Below, piece after piece: positions 27,078 through 35,877 of a stretch of 64,000 nt of DNA (positions within the stretch are counted from its first letter, which is position 1; each line of letters opens with the position of its first letter). The notes under the pieces were generated by a model. It saw nothing but the letters and a program-made list of their open reading frames with translations, had not been told where the DNA came from and ran no database searches. This DNA is from Lentilactobacillus diolivorans DSM 14421 (GTDB lineage Bacteria; Bacillota; Bacilli; Lactobacillales; Lactobacillaceae). A program made the translations under genes and the position numbers. The stretch spans positions 119,330-183,329 of the forward strand of contig NZ_AZEY01000068.1 in the NCBI RefSeq assembly GCF_001434255.1, given 5' to 3'.

Positions 27078-28361
27078 ATGGACTTAACAGATAACTTAAC
27101 ACCAGTCGTTACGATTGGCCTAAATCGAAATTCAAACAGCTTTGACTATTCAATGACCGAATTAAACAACCTAGTTGAAGCAAATAATATGAAGGTCGTT
27201 GAAAGCTTGGTTCAAAAATTGGATAAGCCAGACCCAGCTACTTATTTTGGCAAGGGAAAAATCGAAGAGTTAACCCAAGTGGTCATCGATGATGGTGTTA
27301 ACACCATTGTGGCAAATGATGAATTATCACCCAGCCAAATTCGAAATATTGAAAAGAATACAAAGGCCCGGATTATTGACCGAACTGGCTTGATTCTTGA
27401 AATCTTTGCCAACCGGGCACAGTCCCGGGAAGCTAAATTGCAAGTTGAATTAGCCAAGCTAAAGTACCAGCTTCCCCGTCTGCACACCAGCGCCAGTCAA
27501 CGGCTTGATCAGCAAACCGGTACTAGTAGTGGCGGCGGCTTCACCAACCGTGGTGCCGGTGAATCACAATATGAATTAAACCGACGAACGCTGGAGAAAC
27601 GGATTACCCACGTTAACGCAGAATTGAAAGAATCCTCCAAAGCTGATTTAACCAAACGCAAACAGCGTGACCGCAGCGAAACGCCAACGGTTGCCTTAGT
27701 CGGTTACACTAACGCGGGCAAGTCAACCGTCATGAACGGCATGATTAACTTATATGGTGAAAACGAAGATAAACAAGTGATGGTCAAAAATATGTTATTT
27801 GCGACTTTGGACACCTCCGTAAGAAAGCTGACCTTACCGGATCAAAAACGGTTTTTACTGAGTGATACGGTTGGTTTTGTCAGCCAGTTACCCCACCAAT
27901 TGGTCCAAGCCTTCAAATCAACGTTGGCTGAGGCTGCCAGTGCCGATTTACTGATTCAAGTGGTTGATTATTCCGATCCCCACCGTGAGTTGATGATGAA
28001 GACAACTGAAGAAACATTGGCCGAAATCGGCATCACCAACGTACCAATGATCGTTGCTTTAAACAAAGCTGACAAATTAGAAGTTCAATATCCTAATCGT
28101 GAGGGAGATAACCTCATCATGTCAGCAAACGATGAGGACTCACTAAAAGAATTAACCACCATGATTAAGGAAAAGATTTTTAAAGATTATCAGACCTTGT
28201 CGTTATTAATTCCGTTTGATAAGGGCGACGTCGTTTCCTATTTAAATGACAACACTAATATTTTAAAAACTGACTACCGTGATGATGGGACAGTCATCAA
28301 AGCGGAGCTAAAAGATGTTGATGCAAAACGGTTTGCTAAGTATGTTTTAACAACCGACTAA
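27078..28361 (+). CDS. hflX: GTPase HflX
   Basis: A 427-aa ribosome-associated GTPase. The N-terminal HflX domain (residues ~1-190) contains PDPATYFGKGKIEEL and the Gly-rich loop TGTSSGGGFTNRGAGESQ; the G domain has G1 GYTNAGKST, G3 SDTVGFVSQLPHQL and G4 LNKADK. HflX splits stalled or hibernating 70S ribosomes under stress (known for the family). Good AGGAGG ribosome binding site. An amino-acid permease follows after 37 nt. Confidence 0.96.
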   Translation: MDLTDNLTPVVTIGLNRNSNSFDYSMTELNNLVEANNMKVVESLVQKLDKPDPATYFGKGKIEELTQVVIDDGVNTIVANDELSPSQIRNIEKNTKARIIDRTGLILEIFANRAQSREAKLQVELAKLKYQLPRLHTSASQRLDQQTGTSSGGGFTNRGAGESQYELNRRTLEKRITHVNAELKESSKADLTKRKQRDRSETPTVALVGYTNAGKSTVMNGMINLYGENEDKQVMVKNMLFATLDTSVRKLTLPDQKRFLLSDTVGFVSQLPHQLVQAFKSTLAEAASADLLIQVVDYSDPHRELMMKTTEETLAEIGITNVPMIVALNKADKLEVQYPNREGDNLIMSANDEDSLKELTTMIKEKIFKDYQTLSLLIPFDKGDVVSYLNDNTNILKTDYRDDGTVIKAELKDVDAKRFAKYVLTTD

Positions 28362-28398
28362 TCACTAATCGTTAATAACAGAGAGGAAGAAATTCGTT

Positions 28399-29793
28399 AT
28401 GAAACAACAAAAGGAAGTGTCGCTTGACCGGGACCTTGGCCTCTGGTCAGCGTTATCGCTAGTAATCGGAACGATTATCGGTGCCGGTGTCTTTGTTCGC
28501 CAATCAGCCGTCTTGGATGATGCCGGCTCAACCACAATGGGGTTACTTGCATGGCTGGCGGGTGGTATTTTGACCATCACTGCCGGCTTGACGATCGCCG
28601 AAATTGCATCGCAAATGCCAGAGACCGGCGGCTTGTACGTTTATATGGAAAAGATCTACGGAAAAGTCTGGGGGTTCTTATCCGGCTGGATGCAGATCAT
28701 CATTTATGGCCCGGCCATGATTGCTTCACTAGGAGCTTATTTAGCAATTTTACTTTCTGATTTTTTTGGCTTCCCAAGCAAATATAATGCATTAATTGCC
28801 ATTGGCACCATCATTTTAGTCGGCATTTTAAATCTATTCTCTAATCGCTACGGCGCAACGTTTGCCATTATTACCACAGTTTGTAAATTAGTTCCGGTCG
28901 CCGCCTTGATTATTTTTGGCCTCTTTTTTGGTAACAAAAGTGCCTTTGGCCAAAGTATTTCTGAAGTTCATCAATCAGCCGGCAACTTTGGTGTTGCTAT
29001 TTTGGCAACCTTATTTGCGTTCGATGGCTGGATTTTAGTTGCCAATCTGGGAGGCGAAATTAAGAATCCGCGTAAACGGCTTCCCCAAGCAATCACATTT
29101 GGAATTTTAGCTGTTTTAGTCATTTATATGTTGGTTTCATACGGTGTTTACCGTGCCGTCCCTGCTGAACAAATTCATAAATTAGGTACCGGAGCGATCC
29201 CTTACCTCGCCAATCAAGCTTTCGGAGAGATTGGCGGTAAGATCCTCAGTATCGGAATTATTATTTCAATTGTCGGTTGTATGAATGGTAAAATTATGAC
29301 CTTCCCACGAATTATGTACGCAATGGCTAAGCGTAAGCAGCTGCCATTTTCAAAAACGTTAGCTTACTTACATCCAAAATCGCATACCCCAATTTTTTCA
29401 ACCATTGCCGAATTAATCATCGTCGCCATTATGATTATCTTTTCAAACGCTGATCGGTTGTCAGAATTATGTATCTTTACCGTTTATTGCTTCTACGTAA
29501 TGGCATTTGTAGGTGTTTTCCTTCTTCGGAAACGGAATCCCAACACAAAGCGCGTTTTCTCAACACCATTATTCCCACTCACACCGATTGTCGCAATTTT
29601 TGGTTCACTATTTGTCATTGGCAGTGAAATCATGTCAGACTTGCCGGGTGTCCTCACATCATTTATCTTTGTTGCTGTCGGCGTCCCTGTTTTCTATTAT
29701 GAAGTTAAGAAAAACGGTATTGTCGACATTAAAAATGAAGATGCCCCAATCGACGAAGATGATCAAGATAATTCAGTAAAGAGTCAAAACTAA
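28399..29793 (+). CDS. APC-family amino acid permease
   Basis: A 464-aa permease with about 12 transmembrane segments. The N-terminal GLWSALSLVIGTIIGAGVFV carries the APC GxG(I/V)F substrate-binding motif, and AFDGWILVANLGGEIKNPRKRLPQAI is the TM6/loop consensus of the LAT/SteT branch. It probably exchanges neutral amino acids such as serine or threonine, but substrate cannot be set from sequence. The C-terminus is acidic. A terminator lies 65 nt downstream. Confidence 0.9.
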   Translation: MKQQKEVSLDRDLGLWSALSLVIGTIIGAGVFVRQSAVLDDAGSTTMGLLAWLAGGILTITAGLTIAEIASQMPETGGLYVYMEKIYGKVWGFLSGWMQIIIYGPAMIASLGAYLAILLSDFFGFPSKYNALIAIGTIILVGILNLFSNRYGATFAIITTVCKLVPVAALIIFGLFFGNKSAFGQSISEVHQSAGNFGVAILATLFAFDGWILVANLGGEIKNPRKRLPQAITFGILAVLVIYMLVSYGVYRAVPAEQIHKLGTGAIPYLANQAFGEIGGKILSIGIIISIVGCMNGKIMTFPRIMYAMAKRKQLPFSKTLAYLHPKSHTPIFSTIAELIIVAIMIIFSNADRLSELCIFTVYCFYVMAFVGVFLLRKRNPNTKRVFSTPLFPLTPIVAIFGSLFVIGSEIMSDLPGVLTSFIFVAVGVPVFYYEVKKNGIVDIKNEDAPIDEDDQDNSVKSQN

Positions 29794-29857
29794 ATCTGAG
29801 TGCATCAATTAGCATTCATCCCAGAACGTAACAAAATAAAATCAATATTTCTTAAAC

Positions 29858-29903
29858 AAAAACCAGTTAGTGACTGACTTCAATCAGTCCTGACTGGTTT
29901 TTG
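29858..29903 (+). terminator. Terminator of the APC permease gene
   Basis: Stem AAACCAGT...ACTGGTTT with an inner GACTGA/TCAGTC helix, followed by TTTTTG on the plus strand. Confidence 0.8.
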
Positions 29904-29936
29904 CTGTCTCCAAGGAACCTATTCCTTTATTATTTG

Positions 29937-30141
29937 CTGCCACAGCTTCCGGCCGTATAAGCCACTCAAACTAATCTTCCAAAATCGGGAATATTGATGT
30001 TGGTTTGGGCCTCCGAGTTGAAACGTGCAAAAGTGCCACAGCTTCCGGCCATATAAGCCGCTCAAACTAATATTCCAAAATCGGGAATATTAGTTTGAGC
30101 GGCTTATATTCTGGAAGCTAACCGTGGCTTTTTGCACTCTC
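29937..30141 (-). repeat. Structured repeat family 1, locus B (overlaps lacI 3' end)
   Basis: In minus orientation the full hairpin (30137-30025) begins inside the last codons of lacI: GTGCAAAAAGCCAC, bulge GGTT (which contains part of the TAG stop), AGCTTCC, AGA, then ATATAAGCC and the inner arm, loop CGATTTT, and the returning strand ending in GGCC, GGAAGCT and GTGGCACTTTTGCAC. A degenerate 3'-half unit follows at about 29937-30024. It points away from lacI. Confidence 0.9.
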
Positions 30142-31116
30142 CCTCTCTGTAATCCCAATCCCCGTATACAGCAAGTCAAACTGATCCAGCTTCCCCCCTA
30201 ACAGCGTCTGCATTCCCTTGATGCCCATTTCTCGAAACGACTGCGTGACACTTGTTATTCTCGGTCGGACAATGTTACACAAATAAGTGCCATCGATGCT
30301 GACCACTGATAGATCGTTTGGTACCTTAACATTAAAGGCCTGAGCTTGATTAAGGATCCCAATTGCTGCCAAGTCACTTGAGGCAATTACTGCCGTTAGC
30401 TGAGTCTCTTCACCATATTGTTTCATTGCCAGCACGCCATCTTCATACGCAAAATCGCCATCACTGACCCAATCAGGGCTTGTGGGAAGTTGGTACTCAT
30501 CCATCGCACGCCGATACCCCGCTAACCTTAACTGGCCGGTAAACGATTCCAAATCAGCTGCCGCAAAGCCAATTTTGACGTGACCTTTCTCAATTAGATA
30601 AGTTGTTGCTTGATAACCGATTTTAAAATCATCTGACGAAATAAACGGAAAGCGATGGTTGCGAAAACAAATTGATAGAAATAAAAATGGAATATTCGCC
30701 GACCTTAGCAAATTATCGTTGCTGGGATCCAAATCAATCGCTACCAATAAAATTCCTAGAACAGACCGTTCAATTACGGTTTCAAGGGCTCGCTTCTGTA
30801 ATTTGGCATTCTTCTCGCCAGCATACAAAATGATCACATTCAAATCTTTTTGCATGGCTTGCTCCTGAATGCCATCAATGATCTGATCCGCAAAATTCGT
30901 TTGGGTTGAACTCACAATCACGGCAATGGTTTTGCTGGTCTTGGTAACCAGTTCAACTGCACTTGTATTCTTCTGATATCCAAGTTTTTTAGCCGCCCGA
31001 TGAACCCTTCTGGCGGTCTTTTCTGAATAAAAATCGCTTTGTCCGGATAAGACACGCGAAACAGTTGCCGGTGACACCCCCGCTAACTCAGCAATATCCT
31101 TAATTGTGGCTCCCAT
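30118..31116 (-). CDS. LacI-family transcriptional regulator of the alpha-glucoside cassette
   Basis: A 332-aa regulator. The N-terminal helix-turn-helix ATIKDIAELAGVSPATVSRVL is textbook LacI, followed by a periplasmic-binding-protein-like effector domain from about residue 60. The ATG at 31116 is chosen because AAAGGAAG stands before it; the open frame further upstream would run through the operators. Divergent from the MFS transporter and alpha-glucosidase genes, so it most likely represses them and itself in the absence of maltose- or isomaltose-like sugar (inference). Its last seven codons and stop lie inside repeat locus B. Confidence 0.92.
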   Translation of the reverse strand: MGATIKDIAELAGVSPATVSRVLSGQSDFYSEKTARRVHRAAKKLGYQKNTSAVELVTKTSKTIAVIVSSTQTNFADQIIDGIQEQAMQKDLNVIILYAGEKNAKLQKRALETVIERSVLGILLVAIDLDPSNDNLLRSANIPFLFLSICFRNHRFPFISSDDFKIGYQATTYLIEKGHVKIGFAAADLESFTGQLRLAGYRRAMDEYQLPTSPDWVSDGDFAYEDGVLAMKQYGEETQLTAVIASSDLAAIGILNQAQAFNVKVPNDLSVVSIDGTYLCNIVRPRITSVTQSFREMGIKGMQTLLGGKLDQFDLLYTGIGITERESAKSHG

Positions 31117-31187
31117 GATAACCGCTTCCTTTCCCGTAATCTCGGACACTTCGGCTCTTATCTTACCACAATAAACTTGTATATTTC

Positions 31188-31201
31188 CACAAACGTTTGT
31201 G
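31188..31201. promoter_or_regulatory. LacI-type operator, palindrome CACAAACGTTTGTG
   Basis: A perfect 14-bp palindrome with the central CG typical of LacI/GalR operators, in the divergent lacI/transporter region, about 70 bp upstream of the lacI start. Confidence 0.65.
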
Positions 31202-31218
31202 TTGGTGATATAAAAGAG

Positions 31219-31234
31219 TTGCAAGCGATTGCAA
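31219..31234. promoter_or_regulatory. LacI/MalR-type operator, TTGCAAGCGATTGCAA
   Basis: TTGCAA half-sites flank a central CG-containing spacer, close to the MalR-like consensus. It lies 31 bp from the other operator, centre to centre, that is about three helical turns, which suits cooperative binding by a dimer of dimers. Confidence 0.65.
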
Positions 31235-31475
31235 TTGATGATATTATCATCACTGTAGAAATGAATGAAACCGTTTTCTAACAATTCATGAATTGGCCAA
31301 GTTGTTAGGAATCATTCATTCAAAGTTGTTTTTAGAACTGTTTGAAGGGGATTGTTTCTTCATTAGATTGTCCCAGCTCAATTAACATGTTTAATTTCAG
31401 TCAGGTCAACACACTGATCAACGAACCTTCAACGTTCAATCATTTATAAGAACCATTTACTAGGGAGGAATTTTC

Positions 31476-32885
31476 ATGATTGCTAAAGAACAAATTGGTA
31501 AGGCCGCCAACACAGCCTCTGCCCAATCTGAAACTAAAACGCAACATAAAGGATTACCAACATTAAAATTAAGCACCATATTCGCAATGACATTTGGCTT
31601 CTTCGGTGTCAATATGGCCTTCTCACTCCAATCCTCACAAATGGGACGGATTTTTCAGACCATTGGTGCCGACCCAACTAAACTGGGATTCTTCTTTATT
31701 CTTCCGCCACTTGCGGGAATGGTCGTTCAGCCTTTAATTGGAAAATATTCAGACCAAACTTGGAATCGATTTGGCCGACGGATGCCTTACTTAATGATTG
31801 GTGCACCAATTGCTGCACTTGTCATGATTCTGTTACCCAATGCCGGTTCATTCGGCTTTGGGTACGCCTCATTAGCAGCACTAATGTTTGGTGCAATTAC
31901 GATTCTCTTCATGGATCTCTCATCAAACGTCTGCATGCAGCCATTCAAGATGATTATCGGTGATATGGTTAATGAGAGCCAAAAAGACAAAGCATGGTCT
32001 TGGCAACAATCATTTTCAAACCTTGGTGGCGTGCTTGCAACCATCTTTCCATTTCTGTTAACCTGGATTGGTGTTTCTAATGTTGCCCCTAAAGGTGAAG
32101 TACCGCTGTCAGTTAAGATGGCCTTTTACATTGGTGCTGGTGTCCTATTATTGACATCACTCTACACAATCTGGTCAGTTAAAGAGTACGATCCAATGAC
32201 TTATGCCCGTTATCATGGGATTCCAGAAGATAAAAAGAAAGAAAAGCAACCGAGTCTTTGGCACTTAGTTAAAACAGCTCCTCGTTCCTTCTGGGAAGTA
32301 TCATTTGTTCAATTATTCGACTGGTTCGCATTTCAATATATCTGGACATACGGAACCGGTGCAATTGCCAAAAACGTTTGGAATACAAGTAATCCAGCAT
32401 CTGCCGGTTATCAGGCTGCCGGAAACTGGTTTGGCATTTTAACCTGTGTTGAATCATTAGCTGCCGTTATCTGGGGCTTCATGGTTCTGTCACACACAAA
32501 GCCCACTCAACGTAAGTTCTGGTTCAGAATTGGTTTAATCATGGGTGGTGCCGGTATGGTTTGGGTTTTCTTCGTTCATTCACAGATGCTGCTCATCGTG
32601 CCGTTTGCTTTGATTGGTATCAGTTATCTGACCATGCAGACTGAAGCCCTCTCACTATTTACCGAATCACTTCACGGTGAAAACGAAGGTGCTTATCTGG
32701 GATTATTCAACTGCGGTATCTGCTTACCACAAATTATCGCATCAGTTGCCAGCTTCGCAATCTTCCCATTAATCGGCAAATCAATGCCTGGTATGATCGT
32801 AATTGCCGGAATCATGATGTTTATCGGCGCCTTAGCCGTCAGCGTCATTCACCCAGCCTACTCGGCAAAAACAGCAACAAAGTAA
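31476..32885 (+). CDS. MFS sugar transporter (SLC45/GPH-like), probable maltose or isomaltose uptake
   Basis: A 469-aa membrane protein with about 12 transmembrane segments. The N-terminal part has GFFGVNMAFSLQSSQMGRIF, the loop-2 MFS motif GKYSDQTWNRFGRRMPY and SWQQSFSNLGG, which are features of the SLC45-like sugar:H+ symporters found in lactobacilli next to glucosidases. Substrate is inferred from the adjacent GH13 enzyme. AGGGAGG ribosome binding site; 39 nt separate it from the glucosidase gene, so the two form one operon. Confidence 0.88.
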   Translation: MIAKEQIGKAANTASAQSETKTQHKGLPTLKLSTIFAMTFGFFGVNMAFSLQSSQMGRIFQTIGADPTKLGFFFILPPLAGMVVQPLIGKYSDQTWNRFGRRMPYLMIGAPIAALVMILLPNAGSFGFGYASLAALMFGAITILFMDLSSNVCMQPFKMIIGDMVNESQKDKAWSWQQSFSNLGGVLATIFPFLLTWIGVSNVAPKGEVPLSVKMAFYIGAGVLLLTSLYTIWSVKEYDPMTYARYHGIPEDKKKEKQPSLWHLVKTAPRSFWEVSFVQLFDWFAFQYIWTYGTGAIAKNVWNTSNPASAGYQAAGNWFGILTCVESLAAVIWGFMVLSHTKPTQRKFWFRIGLIMGGAGMVWVFFVHSQMLLIVPFALIGISYLTMQTEALSLFTESLHGENEGAYLGLFNCGICLPQIIASVASFAIFPLIGKSMPGMIVIAGIMMFIGALAVSVIHPAYSAKTATK

Positions 32886-32924
32886 ACTAAATTAATTTAA
32901 AATAAAAATGGAGGTTCAATTAAC

Positions 32925-34592
32925 ATGACACACAAATGGTGGCAAGATTCAGTCGTTTATCAAATTTATCCAATGAGTTTTCAAGACAGCAACAATGATG
33001 GCATTGGTGATTTACCAGGAATCAAACAACGACTTCCTTATTTGAAGAAATTAGGCGTTGATGTCATTTGGTTAAACCCAATTTACGAGTCCCCTAATAA
33101 GGACAATGGTTATGATATTGCTGATTATGAAGCTATTAACCCAATGTATGGCACAATGGCCGACTTCGATCAATTGCTTGAAGCGACACACAAAAGTGGC
33201 ATCAAATTATTGATGGACCTGGTTGTTAACCATACTTCCGATCAACACAGATGGTTCCAAGAAAGTAAAAAATCACAGGATAATCAATATGCCGACTACT
33301 ATATCTGGCGTGATCCGGTTGATGGTCATGAACCTAACAACTGGGGAGCTGCTTTTGGCGGTTCTGCATGGACCTATGTTCCTGAACGTGGCCAATACTA
33401 CTTACATTTATTTGCACCCGGCCAACCTGATTTGAACTGGGAGAACCCCGACGTTCGAGAATCTATTTGGAGCTTAATGCGTTTCTGGTTGGACAAAGGC
33501 GTTGACGGTTTCAGAATGGACGTCATTAATCTGATTTCCAAACCAGCCGGGTTACCAGATGCCCCAGCTCCTGCCAACTATGCGACTGTTGAAAAGATGG
33601 TTGCTGACGGACCAAAGCTTAACGATTATTTGCATGAGATGAACGACAAAGTCCTTTCCCACTATGATGTGATGACAGTGGGTGAAATGCCGAGCTCCAA
33701 ACCTGAAGATGCAATTGAATATACAGGGCTAAAGAGCAATGAATTAAACATGGTCTTCCAATTTGAACATGTTTCATTGAGTTCAAATCCTGATAAGCGT
33801 CTCGGAAAATGGAACGATGCCCCAGTTAAACTTACTGATTTAAAGCGGGCACTATCTCGTTGGCAAGTTGAATTGGATGGTCAGGGTTGGAACAGTCTTT
33901 ACTGGAACAATCACGATCAGCCACGGGCTGTTTCCCGCTTTGCCAACGACGATCCTAAATATCGGGTTCGGGCAGCTAAACTGCTCGGAACGACCCTTCA
34001 CATGATGCAGGGAACTCCTTATGTCTATGAAGGTGAAGAACTCGGTATGACCAACGTTCACTACACAAGCCTAGATCAGTATGAAGACTTGGAATCGATC
34101 AACAGCTATCACGAATTAGTCGATGAAAATAAATTTGTCGATGGTAAGACAATGCTGAAGTATCTAGCAAACGTCTCCCGTGATAACGCCCGGACACCAA
34201 TGCAATGGGATGCCAAGGAAAATGCCGGTTTCTCCAAGGTCAAACCTTGGTTCGCATTAAATCCAAATTACACTGAAATTAACGTCGCCGGTGAACTTGA
34301 AGATCCTGAATCAGTCTTTTATTACTACCAAAAGCTGATTGCTCTGCGTCACGATTCCGAATTAATCCGTTATGGGACCTATGAGGAAATCGATCCGCAA
34401 GATGCCGAGGTATTTGCTTATCGTCGTCACTATGAAGACCAGACATTACTAGTCCTTAGCAACTTTACCGATCAAACTGTGACCCGCGACTACGATCAGG
34501 CAAACGCAACTGAGCGCCTAATCGGTAATTACGAGGATGATCAAGGTACAACACTTCGACCATATGAAAGTAAGGTTTACGTTTTTAAATAG
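32925..34592 (+). CDS. GH13 alpha-glucosidase (oligo-1,6-glucosidase/MalL type)
   Basis: A 555-aa cytoplasmic glycoside hydrolase. The N-terminal WWQDSVVYQIYPMSFQDSN and DLPGIKQRLPYLKKLGVDVIWLNPIY are the GH13_31 hallmark. Catalytic residues: nucleophile in GFRMDVINL (about D199), acid/base in TVGEMPS (about E253) and transition-state aspartate in WNNHDQPR (about D330). The calcium-like loop DSNNDGIGDL is present. The valine in DVINL after the nucleophile (GFRMDVI) is the residue type associated with alpha-1,6 specificity in this subfamily, so isomaltose or panose is likely. The TAG stop abuts repeat locus C. Confidence 0.93.
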   Translation: MTHKWWQDSVVYQIYPMSFQDSNNDGIGDLPGIKQRLPYLKKLGVDVIWLNPIYESPNKDNGYDIADYEAINPMYGTMADFDQLLEATHKSGIKLLMDLVVNHTSDQHRWFQESKKSQDNQYADYYIWRDPVDGHEPNNWGAAFGGSAWTYVPERGQYYLHLFAPGQPDLNWENPDVRESIWSLMRFWLDKGVDGFRMDVINLISKPAGLPDAPAPANYATVEKMVADGPKLNDYLHEMNDKVLSHYDVMTVGEMPSSKPEDAIEYTGLKSNELNMVFQFEHVSLSSNPDKRLGKWNDAPVKLTDLKRALSRWQVELDGQGWNSLYWNNHDQPRAVSRFANDDPKYRVRAAKLLGTTLHMMQGTPYVYEGEELGMTNVHYTSLDQYEDLESINSYHELVDENKFVDGKTMLKYLANVSRDNARTPMQWDAKENAGFSKVKPWFALNPNYTEINVAGELEDPESVFYYYQKLIALRHDSELIRYGTYEEIDPQDAEVFAYRRHYEDQTLLVLSNFTDQTVTRDYDQANATERLIGNYEDDQGTTLRPYESKVYVFK

Positions 34593-34800
34593 CCAGAGTG
34601 GCCCAGCAAGCGGTTAGATCCCGGCCACGTTTCGGCTAAATAACAAGGCCAACAAGGTATTCCCGGTTTTGGAATATCAAGTTAGGGGGCTTATATGGCC
34701 GGAGCCTGCTTGCTGGGCCACGTTTTCTACTATGTAACAAGTTCAATAAGATATTTCCGGTTTTGAGTATTTGGATAATTCGGTTACACGGTCGGAAGCT
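34593..34800 (+). repeat. Structured repeat family 1, locus C (abuts alpha-glucosidase stop)
   Basis: Directly after the stop codon, CCAGAGTGG leads into outer strand GTGGCCCAGCAAGC, bulge GGTT and AGATCCC. The returning strand at 34693-34721 has TATAT, GGCC, GGAGCCT and GCTTGCTGGGCCAC, a perfect 14-bp outer helix. The 5' part of the inner helix is replaced by other element sequence (GGCCACGTTTCGGC), so this copy looks rearranged. A degenerate second unit runs to about 34800. Confidence 0.85.
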
Positions 34801-34825
34801 GCCCTTTGTCCCGCATTTTTGCTTG

Positions 34826-34905
34826 ATAACAATCGTGTTTACACTAACTGAGACTGGGTAAAATGACTATTATCCCAACCTCTCCCGTTGTGTAATCACG
34901 ACTAA
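34826..34905. repeat. Palindromic repeat family 2, degenerate copy
   Basis: GAGACTGGGTAAAAT and ATTATCCCAACCTCTC form the inner stem; GTGTTTACAC on the left and GTGTAATCAC on the right are the flanking arms, with TTGATAACAATC outside. Same plan as the copies near 0.25 and 49.95 kb, but with more mismatches. Lies between the alpha-glucosidase and mgtC genes. Confidence 0.55.
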
Positions 34906-35025
34906 TATTAGATGAACGTGAGATGGGAAACTAGTTTCTCGTCGCCTATCCGTAGCTCATTTTCGTAACCACCCGGCCGAACGCGTTATAATGGCGGTAA
35001 CCAACATTAAGAGGAAGGTGATTGC

Positions 35026-35709
35026 ATGGACTATTGGCTCTACCAAATGGAATGGGTTCTCCGTTTGTTCGTTGCGGCTATTTGTGGCGGCATGGTCGGT
35101 TTTGAACGGAAAGCCCGCCTAAAGACGGCTGGCATTCGAACCCATATGTTGGTGGCTGTCGGCTCAGCTTTATTTATGATCATCTCAAAATATGGCTTTT
35201 TCGACGTGACGACTCGCTCTGATATTGGGCTTGACCCTTCCCGAATCGCGGCTGGCGTTGTTACCGGAATTGGATTTATCGGTGCTGGTGCCATCATGAC
35301 CCGTAACCACAAAATTGATGGTTTAACGACAGCTGCCGGCCTATGGTCCACGGCTGCCATTGGATTGGCGATTGGTGCTGATATGTTTATCATCGGAATC
35401 GCCGGGACATTGTGCATCCTCATCACTCAAACCATTGTTCGCCGAATTCGGGCTTTGAAACGGTATCCCAACCGTTCACTTCTTAGATTACAAATCACCG
35501 TTACCGGAAAATTAAAGGATATTGATAAACTTCCGATCCGCCTCCAAGACTTAGGAAGCATCAACACTCAAATGCGGATTTTAACTTATAATCCGGACTC
35601 CTTTTCGCTGGAAGTTCGTTTAAGATTAAAAAAGCCACGAAATCCCGATTCGTTTATCAAGGATATGGCTAAATTCAAGGATATTACCCATATTGAAGTT
35701 ATCGATTGA
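35026..35709 (+). CDS. MgtC/SapB-family membrane protein
   Basis: A 227-aa protein. Residues 1-140 hold about four to five membrane helices with the family motif LRLFVAAICGGMVGFERKARLKTAGIRTHMLV and the conserved GLDPSRIAAGVVTGIGFIGAGAI. Residues 145-227 form a soluble ACT-like C-terminal domain. MgtC proteins are linked to growth under low magnesium and to control of F-type ATPase in pathogens; the role in lactobacilli is unknown. GAGGAAGGTG ribosome binding site. Confidence 0.9.
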   Translation: MDYWLYQMEWVLRLFVAAICGGMVGFERKARLKTAGIRTHMLVAVGSALFMIISKYGFFDVTTRSDIGLDPSRIAAGVVTGIGFIGAGAIMTRNHKIDGLTTAAGLWSTAAIGLAIGADMFIIGIAGTLCILITQTIVRRIRALKRYPNRSLLRLQITVTGKLKDIDKLPIRLQDLGSINTQMRILTYNPDSFSLEVRLRLKKPRNPDSFIKDMAKFKDITHIEVID

Positions 35710-35710
35710 G

Positions 35711-35738
35711 CTTTTAATCATTGCTGGCTGATTAAAAG
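35711..35738 (+). terminator. Hairpin after the mgtC-like gene
   Basis: CTTTTAATCA and TGATTAAAAG pair around TTGCTGGC immediately after the stop codon. A second hairpin at 35806-35850 (CAGCCAT with ATGGCTG, followed by TTTTT) is the better plus-strand terminator. Confidence 0.55.
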
Positions 35739-35877
35739 CCTTGGTGGTAAACTCATTTAGTGGCGTTACAATCTTTTACAATTTCATATTCAAGCCCAAA
35801 AATATCAGCCATCATTTTAACGTTTTAGTTAATTGCATGGCTGTTTTTCTGGAGATAAATTGACATGAGGTGATCAT

